Below, one piece after another: positions 1 through 6,572 of a DNA stretch of 6,661 bases. This stretch comes from Elusimicrobiota bacterium. GTDB lineage: Bacteria; Ratteibacteria; UBA8468; B48-G9; JAFGKM01. Location of the stretch: the NCBI GenBank assembly GCA_012515635.1, contig JAAYXZ010000064.1, positions 1-6,661 of the forward strand. The letters are read 5' to 3'. The translations under genes were made by a program, and so were the position numbers. Position 1 is the stretch's first letter; the number at the start of each line of letters is the position of its first letter. Under the pieces are notes generated by a model, which saw only the letters and a program-made list of their open reading frames with translations, was not told the origin of the DNA and ran no database searches.

Positions 1-1564
1 CAAAAAAGACAGAGTGATAATACTCGGCGGCGGTCCTAACAGGATAGGGCAGGGCATAGAGTTTGATTACTGTTGCGTCCATGCCTCTTATGCCTTAAAA
101 GAAGAGGGGTATGAGAGCATTATGGTCAACTGCAACCCTGAAACAGTAAGCACCGACTATGATACATCCGACCGTCTGTATTTTGAACCCGTAACAGTTG
201 AAGATGCGCTTAATATTGTGGATAGAGAGAAGCCGGAAGGCATTATATTGCAGTTCGGCGGACAGACCCCCCTTAATTTAGCAATATCCTTGCAAAAAGA
301 AGGTGTCAAAGTTTTAGGGACAAGCCCTGAAGCTATAGATATTGCTGAAGACAGAGAAAAATTCAAAGACCTTCTTGAAAAACTATCTTTAAAACAGCCG
401 CCTAACGGAATATCTACTTCTTTCAAAGAGGCAGAGGTGATAGCCGACCGTATCGGGTATCCTGTTCTTGTAAGACCGTCTTATGTCCTTGGCGGAAGGG
501 CGATGGAGATAGTATATGACACAGCATCTCTTGAAGCGTTCTTTAAGCAGGATGAGGTTGATGTTTCACCGGAGCGGCCAGTCCTTATAGATAAGTTCCT
601 TGAAGATGCTGTGGAAGTGGATGTAGATGCTATATGCGACGGCAAACTATGCGTAATAGGCGGTATTATGGAGCATATTGAAGAAGCGGGTGTCCATTCA
701 GGTGATAGCGCAATGGTTATGCCCCCGTATAGTTTGAGCAAAAAAGTTATAGAAGAGATAGTAAATGCGACAAAAAAACTTGCGCTGGAACTGCATATAA
801 AAGGGCTTATAAATATCCAGTATGCAGTAAAAGATAACAAGGTCTATATTCTTGAGGTTAATCCCCGCGCCTCAAGAACAGTCCCTTTTATCAGCAAGGT
901 GATAGATGTTCCTCTTGCCAAACTTGCAACAAAGATTATGACAGGAAAGACACTGAAAGAACTTGGGTTCACAAAAGAGGTTAAGGTCAAATATTTTGCT
1001 GTGAAGGAGTCCGTCTTCCCCTTCATAAGATTCCCTAATGTTGATACTATCCTTGGACCAGAGATGAAGTCCACGGGAGAAGTTATAGGAATAGACACAA
1101 CATTTGAGATGGCTTACGCAAAGAGCCAGATAGCGGCAGGGCAGGAACTCCCCCTCTTCGGTTCTGTGTTTATCAGCGTAGAAGACAAGAACAAAAAAGC
1201 AATTATCCCCATTGCCAAAGGGTTTAAAAAGATGGGGTTCAAAATACTTGCGAGCGCGGGGACAGGGAAACTTCTGTTAGAGAATGAGATAGAGACAACA
1301 ATAATCCCCAAGATTTATGAGGCAGAGCGTCCCAATGTTTTGGACTACATAAAAAACAGCCAAATATCTTTGATTATAAATACCCCTTCAGGCAAAAAGC
1401 CAAAGAAAGATATTACTTCAATACGAAGTATTGCCGTAAGCAGAAACATACCTCTCATAACAACAATGCCCGGTGCGAGAGCGACACTTGTTGCTATAAG
1501 AAAACTAAAAGAGAAAGAGATAACCGTAAAGAGCATCCAGGAATACCACACAGAAATAAAATAA
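1..1564 (+). CDS. carB: Carbamoyl-phosphate synthase large subunit, C-terminal half (5'-truncated by window edge)
   Basis: CarB makes carbamoyl phosphate from bicarbonate, two ATP and ammonia supplied by the glutaminase subunit CarA, feeding pyrimidine and arginine synthesis in the cytosol. The reading frame is open from base 2 (K-K-D-R-V-I-I-L-G-G-G-P-N-R), so the apparent GTG start at 14 is only an internal valine codon and the gene begins outside the window. About 520 of the usual ~1070 residues are present, corresponding to roughly residue 555 onward of E. coli CarB. Counting from base 14: the pre-ATP-grasp motif GGGPNRIGQGIEFDYCCVH at 5-23, NCNPETVSTDYDTSDRLYFE at 39-58, the second ATP-grasp domain with RPSYVLGGRAME at 154-165, HIEEAGVHSGDSA at 221-233 and the metal/ATP-binding EVNPRASRTVPF at 281-292, then the C-terminal MGS-like allosteric domain from about 395 to 516. 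Nothing is broken. Identification is secure; only the 5' end is missing. Confidence 0.98.
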   Translation, partial: KKDRVIILGGGPNRIGQGIEFDYCCVHASYALKEEGYESIMVNCNPETVSTDYDTSDRLYFEPVTVEDALNIVDREKPEGIILQFGGQTPLNLAISLQKEGVKVLGTSPEAIDIAEDREKFKDLLEKLSLKQPPNGISTSFKEAEVIADRIGYPVLVRPSYVLGGRAMEIVYDTASLEAFFKQDEVDVSPERPVLIDKFLEDAVEVDVDAICDGKLCVIGGIMEHIEEAGVHSGDSAMVMPPYSLSKKVIEEIVNATKKLALELHIKGLINIQYAVKDNKVYILEVNPRASRTVPFISKVIDVPLAKLATKIMTGKTLKELGFTKEVKVKYFAVKESVFPFIRFPNVDTILGPEMKSTGEVIGIDTTFEMAYAKSQIAAGQELPLFGSVFISVEDKNKKAIIPIAKGFKKMGFKILASAGTGKLLLENEIETTIIPKIYEAERPNVLDYIKNSQISLIINTPSGKKPKKDITSIRSIAVSRNIPLITTMPGARATLVAIRKLKEKEITVKSIQEYHTEIK

Positions 1565-1639
1565 CCTTATTTTCTCAGTTGTTCTCTCTCAGGGAGACGA
1601 TTAGAGTTAGAGGGGAACAAAAATCATAAGGGAGGATAT
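1565..1639 (+). other. carB-hisF intergenic spacer (75 nt), the only gap in the window
   Basis: This is the only untranslated stretch between genes. It holds the hisF ribosome binding site at its 3' end and a weak imperfect inverted repeat: 1579-1587 can pair with 1612-1620 (nine pairs, two of them... U-G type wobbles or more, around a 24-nt loop). No T-run follows the repeat, so it does not look like an intrinsic terminator. A TTGTTC at 1579 followed 17 nt later by TAGAGT at 1602 is a poor sigma-70-like pair. I cannot tell whether hisF is read through from carB or has its own promoter here. Confidence 0.5.
1630..1636 (+). promoter_or_regulatory. Ribosome binding site of hisF
   Basis: GGGAGGA lies just upstream of the hisF ATG at 1640; its GGAGG core (1631-1635) is 4 nt from the start codon, a somewhat short spacing. 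It is the strongest Shine-Dalgarno match in the window and supports the ATG at 1640 as the true start. Confidence 0.85.
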
Positions 1640-2401
1640 ATGACTGCAGTAAGAGTAATCCCTTGTTTGGATGTTAAGGACGGCAGGGTGGTTAAAGGCG
1701 TTCATTTTGAGAACCTGCAGGAGGTAGGCGACCCTGTAGAGCATGCCTCTTTTTATAGCAAGGAAAAAGCCGATGAGATAGTGTTCCTTGATATCAGCGC
1801 TACCGTTGAAGGTAGACAAACAATGCTGGGTGTTGTCAAAAGCGTTAAGGAAGCAATCTCTATCCCGATGACAGTCGGCGGCGGTATAAGAACAACGCAG
1901 GATATAGAAGAACTCTTGAATGCAGGGACAGATAAAATCTCTATAAGCACATCCGCTGTAAAAACCCCTGTTCTTATAGAAGAAGGAGCAAAAAAGTTTG
2001 GCAGTCAACATATTATAGTTGCTATAGATGCTAAAAAAACAGGCGAGAACAAATGGGAGGTCTATGTGGAAGGCGGCAGAACTCCTACAGGGCTTGATGT
2101 CTGTGCTTGGGCGAAAAAAGTTCAGGATTTTGGCGCAGGCGAACTCTTGCTTACCAGTATGGATATGGACGGGACACAACAGGGGTATGATGTCGGGCTT
2201 ACACGGGCGGTTGCAGAGTCGGTCAACATTCCTGTGATTGCTTCAGGGGGAGCGGGAACACTCCAGCATATGGCAGATGTAGTAATATACGGTAAAGCGA
2301 GTGCGGTTCTCCTTGCCTCGCTGCTACACTCAAGAAAATATACCATAGGACAGATAAAAACCTTTCTTAGGGGGATTAACAATGCAAGAGGCAAAACCTG
2401 A
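1640..2401 (+). CDS. hisF: Imidazole glycerol phosphate synthase, cyclase subunit
   Basis: HisF is the (beta/alpha)8-barrel synthase half of IGP synthase. It uses ammonia channelled from the HisH glutaminase to convert PRFAR into imidazole glycerol phosphate (histidine pathway) and AICAR (returned to purine synthesis). The 253-residue product matches the usual ~250. It aligns without gaps to the Thermotoga HisF I remember through residue 130: both catalytic aspartates are in place, D11 in PCLDVKDGRVVKG and D130 in VAIDAKK. Phosphate-binding elements are VGGGI at 79-83 and ASGGAG at 201-206; SMDMDGTQQGYD at 173-184 is also typical. The start is fixed by a strong Shine-Dalgarno and by the family N-terminus. 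The C-terminal tail (LRGINNARGKT) is shorter and less conserved than the common ending in a G-[IV]-x-V-R motif, and this tail is where the gene overlaps its neighbour by 20 nt. No hisH, hisA or other his gene is visible here, so the partner subunit must be encoded elsewhere. Confidence 0.98.
   Translation: MTAVRVIPCLDVKDGRVVKGVHFENLQEVGDPVEHASFYSKEKADEIVFLDISATVEGRQTMLGVVKSVKEAISIPMTVGGGIRTTQDIEELLNAGTDKISISTSAVKTPVLIEEGAKKFGSQHIIVAIDAKKTGENKWEVYVEGGRTPTGLDVCAWAKKVQDFGAGELLLTSMDMDGTQQGYDVGLTRAVAESVNIPVIASGGAGTLQHMADVVIYGKASAVLLASLLHSRKYTIGQIKTFLRGINNARGKT
2369..2374 (+). promoter_or_regulatory. Ribosome binding site of the ELM1-like gene, inside hisF
   Basis: AGGGGG sits 7 nt before the ATG at 2382 and lies within the hisF coding region. 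It supports that start, and its position means translation of hisF and of the next gene must be coordinated on the same message. Confidence 0.6.
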
Positions 2402-3476
2402 CTTACGGGTTTTGGTGTTGAATGATGGGTTTAAGGGGAACCTGAACCAATCTCTTGGGATAGCAGAGGCGTTCCATACAGCCGATATCCGATTTTTAAA
2501 TGTTTCTCTAAAAGGTCCTTCCTATTCTCTCCCTTCAAGAACAGGGAGATATCCTCTGGCAACCAAACTACTTTCTTTACTATGCGTTTTAAGATTATGG
2601 AGGTGCGGAAAGTTTTTCTTGAGATGCCTGTTAAAAGAAGGAAATTATATCTGGGAGGAAAGGTTTGATATTGTTATATCTGCCGGCTCTGTCCTCTCCC
2701 CCGTTAATCTTATCATATCAAAAAACATAAAAGCGGTATCTGTGAATATTATGGTTCCCTCTATAATTCCTCTTAAACTTTTTGATTTTGCGGTTATTCC
2801 CTACCACGATTTTTTAAGGTTGAGAGATAAAAATCTTAAGAACCTGATAGTAACAATGGGCGCTCCTAATTGTATAACCGCTGAAATGCTGGAGACAAAG
2901 AGCGCAAAAATAAAGCCCTTTTTAACATTGCCTGAAGACAAAAAAGTGATAGGAGTCCTCATAGGCGGGGATGACCAGAACTATACAATATCGGTAAGAT
3001 GGGCTGATGAGTTATTCCGCGGGCTAAAAGCGCTTAAAGACAAATATAGTTTTATAATAACCACTTCAAGAAGAACGGAGAACAAGGTTGTATCTTTCAT
3101 AAGGGAAAAGATAGAAGATGACAGCGCATTTATATATGCGGAGTTCCCAGGATATTCTGAAAGCACCTTTTACCCTGACATACTTTTTGTTTGCGACTAC
3201 ATTCTTGTAACAGAAGACAGTATCAATATGGTCTCTGAAGCAGTTACTTCAGGCAGACCAGTGGTGATACTCGGCGTAGAAAGGAAAAAGAAGGGTAAGC
3301 AACTGATATTTGATAAAACTATTGAAAAAATGGAAGAAAAAGGTTATGCTGAATACCTATCAATGGATAAATTGAATACCCTAATGGAAAAAATAAACGA
3401 GATAAAAGACAAAAAGTTTATATGTTTGAACGAGGCGGAAAGGTGCATCCAAGAGATATTACAAAGCAAAAAATAA
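2382..3476 (+). CDS. ELM1-like (DUF1022) GT-B-fold protein, putative glycosyltransferase
   Basis: This 364-residue protein resembles the family named after plant mitochondrial fission protein ELM1, which is widespread in bacteria, where its function is poorly established. Recognisable family motifs are GNLNQSLGIAEAF at 19-31 (bacterial relatives have a similar G-x-x-x-Q-x-x-G-L-A-E-A), LIGGDDQNYTI at 193-203, TTSRRTE at 227-233 and the hallmark DYILVTEDSINMVSEA at 272-287 followed by GRPVVIL. Two Rossmann-like halves and a TEDS-x-x-M-x-x-E-A donor-site-like segment fit a GT-B glycosyltransferase fold. No signal peptide is visible; a hydrophobic stretch with flanking arginines (about 61-83) could give peripheral membrane contact. 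The ATG at 2382 has a Shine-Dalgarno 7 nt upstream and overlaps hisF by 20 nt. The location ahead of two GT9 and two GT4 genes suggests a role in LPS or surface glycan assembly. Family assignment is good; reaction, donor and acceptor are unknown. Confidence 0.85.
   Translation: MQEAKPDLRVLVLNDGFKGNLNQSLGIAEAFHTADIRFLNVSLKGPSYSLPSRTGRYPLATKLLSLLCVLRLWRCGKFFLRCLLKEGNYIWEERFDIVISAGSVLSPVNLIISKNIKAVSVNIMVPSIIPLKLFDFAVIPYHDFLRLRDKNLKNLIVTMGAPNCITAEMLETKSAKIKPFLTLPEDKKVIGVLIGGDDQNYTISVRWADELFRGLKALKDKYSFIITTSRRTENKVVSFIREKIEDDSAFIYAEFPGYSESTFYPDILFVCDYILVTEDSINMVSEAVTSGRPVVILGVERKKKGKQLIFDKTIEKMEEKGYAEYLSMDKLNTLMEKINEIKDKKFICLNEAERCIQEILQSKK
3432..3435 (+). promoter_or_regulatory. Probable ribosome binding site deciding the GT9 start
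   Basis: GAGG lies 7 nt upstream of an in-frame GTG at 3443, inside the end of the ELM1-like gene. The alternative ATG at 3422 has only A-rich sequence (ATAAAAGACAAAAAGTTT) before it and no recognisable Shine-Dalgarno. This favours GTG 3443, though the support is moderate. Confidence 0.45.
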
Positions 3477-4480
3477 AAAAGATACTACTGATATGTCCGG
3501 GGTCTTTAGGCGACAACCTTTTAATCAGTCCTTCCATTAAGAAGATAAGAGAGACATTCAAAGATGCGGAGATAGAGATTATTGTCGGGAGGCGGGCAAT
3601 TGGGTTTGTTGACGGCAATCCTTGGTTTTCAAATTACTATCTCTTTAAAGGCGGTAAAGGATTCCGCAGATTTCTTAATACAATAAAACTGGTAAATTCC
3701 TTCCAAAACAGAAGATACGACCTTATAGTTGATTTTAAAAACTCCTTAATCCCGTTTTTTATCAAGGGCAGATACCGCCTTACATTTTTTATGCAGGAGT
3801 TCTTTTCGGAGAAGACCTACACCCATGAAGCGAAACGGCTTTACAATTTTCTTGTTCCTTATTTCGGGGAAGAAGAAAACATCTCCCTTCATTTTCCGAT
3901 ATCTCAAAAAGAGAGAGATAATGCGGACTTACTCTTAAAGACAATGGACATAAAACCATCTGACAGAATAGCGCTTTTTAACCCTGGCGGTAATGAAAAG
4001 AAGAGATTATCGGAAGAGAAACTTGCAGAGGTAGGGAAAGCGCTTCTCAAAAGTTATGATTCACTGAAGATACTCATTATCGGAGCAAATCAGGAACAAG
4101 AGATAGGGGACAGAATAAATGCGCTTATTGACGACGAAAGGGTGTTTAACCTTGCGGGCAAGACCACCATTAAACAACTTGCGGCTCTGCTTGAAAGAGC
4201 ATCACTGGTAATCACAAATGATACAGGCACTCTCCATCTTGCAAGCGCTATGCATTGCCCGACAGTTGCAATATTCGGGCCTACCAGCCACTACAGATAT
4301 GGTCCTATTGGAACAAAGAACATAGTGGTTTATAGCGATATTTCCTGCTTTCCCTGCAATGAAAAGAGAGTATGCGGATATGATTACCGGTGTATTAAAC
4401 AAATAACCCCTGAAGAAGTAATAAAAGCATCAATGTTGCTTCTTGACGAGGCGGAACAATCGCTTTTCCTTGGACTATGA
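3443..4480 (+). CDS. Glycosyltransferase family 9 protein (ADP-heptose:LPS heptosyltransferase-like), first copy
   Basis: GT9 enzymes are inverting GT-B transferases that move heptose from ADP-heptose onto the inner core of LPS at the cytosolic face of the inner membrane. With the GTG start the protein has 345 residues, near the family's ~350. In this numbering: the N-terminal KKILLICPGSLGDNLL at 12-27, with the catalytic-type aspartate D24; HEAKRLYNFL at 128-137 in the acceptor region; NPGGNEKKRL at 180-189; and the signature ITNDTGTLHLA at 257-267 followed by PTVAIFGPTS. A four-cysteine segment, C-x2-C-x5-C-x5-C (302-317), precedes the ITPEEV end typical of the family. An ATG at 3422 would add seven residues and raise the overlap with the ELM1-like gene from 34 to 55 nt; I prefer GTG because of the GAGG upstream. 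The stop shares ATGA with the next gene. Whether it acts as heptosyltransferase I, II or on another sugar cannot be told from sequence. Confidence 0.9.
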   Translation: MHPRDITKQKIKKILLICPGSLGDNLLISPSIKKIRETFKDAEIEIIVGRRAIGFVDGNPWFSNYYLFKGGKGFRRFLNTIKLVNSFQNRRYDLIVDFKNSLIPFFIKGRYRLTFFMQEFFSEKTYTHEAKRLYNFLVPYFGEEENISLHFPISQKERDNADLLLKTMDIKPSDRIALFNPGGNEKKRLSEEKLAEVGKALLKSYDSLKILIIGANQEQEIGDRINALIDDERVFNLAGKTTIKQLAALLERASLVITNDTGTLHLASAMHCPTVAIFGPTSHYRYGPIGTKNIVVYSDISCFPCNEKRVCGYDYRCIKQITPEEVIKASMLLLDEAEQSLFLGL

Positions 4481-5541
4481 AGATATTAAGAGTCCTTCCC
4501 TCTATGGGTATCGGCGGTATAGAGAAATCTGTTTATGATTTTACCATAGAGGCGCTTTCACTCGGACACAAGGTTATTATAGCAAGCGGACCCGGTGAGT
4601 TATTACCGTTTTTACATAGTAAAGGCGCGATATTATATAACCTCCCGATGGATAAAAAAAACCCTGCTGTTTTTATCCGTTCAGTTAAAAGGTTGAGAAA
4701 ACTGATAGAGCAAGAGACCCCCGATATTATACATACGGAGAGCCGTTTTCCATGCTGGGTGGTCCATTATGCCAGAAAGTATTTTCCTGAGATACCGGTA
4801 GTTACCAGTATCCATAACTTTTATTCCCGAAGATTGTATAGCCAACCAACAGGTAAAGGAGATATTGTTATAACTGTAAGTGAGGCGCTTAAAGAGTATG
4901 CTGTTGAGTATCTTAAAGCGCCTAAAGAGAAAATAAGGGTGGTCTATAATGGGGTGGAAGAAGATTTTCTTAATATAGAAAAGGTTGCGTCCTCTGTTGT
5001 CAGAGTGGGTATGATTGCCCGGTTCACAAAAGGCAAGGGCCATTTTTATTTATTACAAGCATTAAAAAAACTGAACAAAGAAGGCATAAAATTTCAAGGG
5101 CTAATAATAGGCGCAGGGAGTTCAAGATACAAAAGCAAATTGGAGAGATGGATAAAAACGAATGGTTTAACGGATATAATAGGTGTCCGGCAGATGGATG
5201 CAAAAGAAGCGTTAAAACACATAGATATACTTGTGACGCCTTCTATACAGCCCGAAGGATTTGGAAGGACAGTTATTGAAGCGCAGATGTCTAAAACGCC
5301 TGTAATAGGAACAAATATCGGGGCAATACCGGAGTTGATAAAGGATGGAGAAACAGGGTTTCTTGTTAGTCCGCACAGCGCAGATATGATAGCAGAGAAG
5401 ATTAAAAAACTTATAGAAGACGCCTCTCTTTTCAGGCAAATATCTGAAAAAGCCCAAAAGAGCGCCTTACAAAAATTTTCTCTACAAAAGATAGTTAGCG
5501 ATACCTTTGATGTCTATAACGAATTATTGGAACAGAGATGA
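4477..5541 (+). CDS. Glycosyltransferase family 4 protein (retaining GT-B)
   Basis: GT4 enzymes transfer a sugar from an NDP-sugar with retention of configuration, at the cytosolic membrane face for surface glycans. The 354-residue protein shows both halves. The N-terminal acceptor domain (about 1-165) begins MKILRVLPSMGIGGIEKSV with the glycine-rich loop at 11-14 and contains DIIHTES and VTSIHNFYSR. The C-terminal donor domain (about 175-354) contains VGMIARFTKGKGH at 177-189, IIGAGSSR at 210-217 and the E-x7-E signature EGFGRTVIE with E260 and E268, followed by TPVIGTNIGAIPEL and DGETGFLV. The ATG overlaps the stop of the preceding GT9 (ATGA); there is almost no Shine-Dalgarno, so start probably depends on termination-reinitiation. 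It shares ATGA with the following gene too. Donor and linkage cannot be assigned; a place in LPS core or O-chain assembly is inferred from its neighbours. Confidence 0.93.
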   Translation: MKILRVLPSMGIGGIEKSVYDFTIEALSLGHKVIIASGPGELLPFLHSKGAILYNLPMDKKNPAVFIRSVKRLRKLIEQETPDIIHTESRFPCWVVHYARKYFPEIPVVTSIHNFYSRRLYSQPTGKGDIVITVSEALKEYAVEYLKAPKEKIRVVYNGVEEDFLNIEKVASSVVRVGMIARFTKGKGHFYLLQALKKLNKEGIKFQGLIIGAGSSRYKSKLERWIKTNGLTDIIGVRQMDAKEALKHIDILVTPSIQPEGFGRTVIEAQMSKTPVIGTNIGAIPELIKDGETGFLVSPHSADMIAEKIKKLIEDASLFRQISEKAQKSALQKFSLQKIVSDTFDVYNELLEQR

Positions 5542-6572
5542 AAATACTTATTATAAAGACAGGCGCGCTTGGAGATATGATAGGCGCTTCCGCTTTTTTT
5601 CAGACCGTTAAAGAGAACTTTCCCGAAGATAGTATCTACCTTTTAACCCAAGAGATTTACAGGGATGTTGTTGATGCATCCCCCGTCTTTACAAAAATAT
5701 TCTTTTTACCGCGAGGATATAAGTTTTTCCAACTTTTAAGGATATTTACGAAACTGAGAAGATTAAGGATAGATATGGTCTTGGATATTCAAGGGAATAT
5801 TAAAACTAATTTTTATTGCTCTCTTACAGGCGGTAAAAAGAGATATGGGTCTTACAGAAGAAGGGCGGGCAGATTGTTTCTGACAAAGGGAATAAAGAGG
5901 AGAACAAAAAAGCAGCAGGCAAAACACCCCTCCGCAAAACCATCTCCTTCCATACTAAAATTTTTGGGCATTGAAGGACATACAACAAGACCTAAACTTT
6001 GGATTCCAGAAGAAAAACGAAGAAGTTTCCCGAACTTTGTAAAGGACCAGAATTTAAATGAAAGTAGAGAGTGGGTATTAATGCATCCTTTAACTACCAA
6101 AGGTTATCTTGCAAGGAGATGGTTAAATGAAAGATGCGCAGAACTTGCCGATAAACTTATAAATGACGGATACGAGGTTCTCTTTATAGGCGCGGGTGAA
6201 TCGGAATATGTAGAGAGCATAATATCCAGAATGAAAAACACTCCTAAAAATTTAACGGATAAGACCGATTTTCATAATCTCTGCCTTGTGATTGAAAAGG
6301 CGTCTCTCGTTATTACTATGGATTCCAGCCCCTTGCATATATCAGTAGTCGCAGGAACACAGGCAATAGGCATCTTTGGCTCCACAGACCCTCTTATAAT
6401 CTGCCCCAAAGGGGCGGAATATATCTATAAAGCAGTCGGCTGTAATCCTTGTTATAAGAAGATATGCGCGGATATGAAGTGTATGAAAGCAATAATGGTT
6501 GACGAGGTCTATAATAAAGCAAAGGAGATGTTGGCGCAAAATGAGAGTGAATATTCTCTGTTCAATAGATAA
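5538..6572 (+). CDS. Glycosyltransferase family 9 protein (heptosyltransferase-like), second copy
   Basis: The 344-residue protein is a second, clearly divergent GT9 enzyme. The N-terminus MKILIIKTGALGDMIG puts aspartate at D13, the position of the proposed catalytic base in E. coli WaaC. The C-terminal signature is VITMDSSPLHISVVAGT (258-274), with D262 close to the D261 I recall for WaaC, then AIGIFGSTDP. HPLTTKGYLARRW (183-195) fits the donor-side loop, and KQQAKHP at 125-131 resembles the acceptor loop. Residues 100-134 are unusually basic (15 Lys or Arg of 35), suiting a phosphorylated lipid A/Kdo acceptor. It has a four-cysteine segment C-x2-C-x4-C-x4-C (302-315), as in the first copy but with different spacing. 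The ATG overlaps the preceding stop as ATGA with only a weak GGA upstream; the 3' end overlaps the next gene by 32 nt. Exact acceptor and sugar are unknown. Confidence 0.92.
   Translation: MKILIIKTGALGDMIGASAFFQTVKENFPEDSIYLLTQEIYRDVVDASPVFTKIFFLPRGYKFFQLLRIFTKLRRLRIDMVLDIQGNIKTNFYCSLTGGKKRYGSYRRRAGRLFLTKGIKRRTKKQQAKHPSAKPSPSILKFLGIEGHTTRPKLWIPEEKRRSFPNFVKDQNLNESREWVLMHPLTTKGYLARRWLNERCAELADKLINDGYEVLFIGAGESEYVESIISRMKNTPKNLTDKTDFHNLCLVIEKASLVITMDSSPLHISVVAGTQAIGIFGSTDPLIICPKGAEYIYKAVGCNPCYKKICADMKCMKAIMVDEVYNKAKEMLAQNESEYSLFNR
6521..6527 (+). promoter_or_regulatory. Possible ribosome binding site of the last, truncated glycosyltransferase gene
   Basis: AAAGGAG lies within the second GT9 gene, 13 nt before the ATG at 6541. 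The motif is good but the spacing is long; GTG at 6547 in the same frame is even further away, so ATG 6541 remains the better start. Confidence 0.4.

Noticed and set aside
14..16. GTG at 14 as the start of a short, stand-alone CarB-like protein.
   Set aside because: The frame stays open to the left edge and the encoded K-K-D-R-V matches the strand before GGGPNR inside full-length CarB, so this is an internal valine.
1579..1607. TTGTTC and TAGAGT with 17-nt spacing as a sigma-70 promoter for hisF.
   Set aside because: Each box has only about four matches of six to consensus, a level expected by chance in a sequence of this composition.
1579..1620. Imperfect inverted repeat in the carB-hisF gap considered as a terminator or attenuator.
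   Set aside because: The stem is short and wobble-rich, the loop is 24 nt, and A residues rather than a T-run follow. No leader peptide with histidine codons is seen, so neither intrinsic termination nor his-type attenuation is supported.
1607..2179. Long open frame on the minus strand opposite hisF (190 codons), plus other minus-strand open frames of 60-120 codons.
   Set aside because: They lie entirely or mostly opposite well-identified plus-strand genes, lack ribosome binding sites and family motifs, and are rich in Cys, Ser and other residues typical of antisense shadows.
3430..4456. An 11-bp repeat, ACGAGGCGGAA, near the 3' ends of the ELM1-like gene (3430-3440) and of the first GT9 (4446-4456).
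   Set aside because: Both encode an (Asn/Asp)-Glu-Ala-Glu helix segment. The distance to the following start differs (3 and 20 nt), so a shared regulatory role is not supported.
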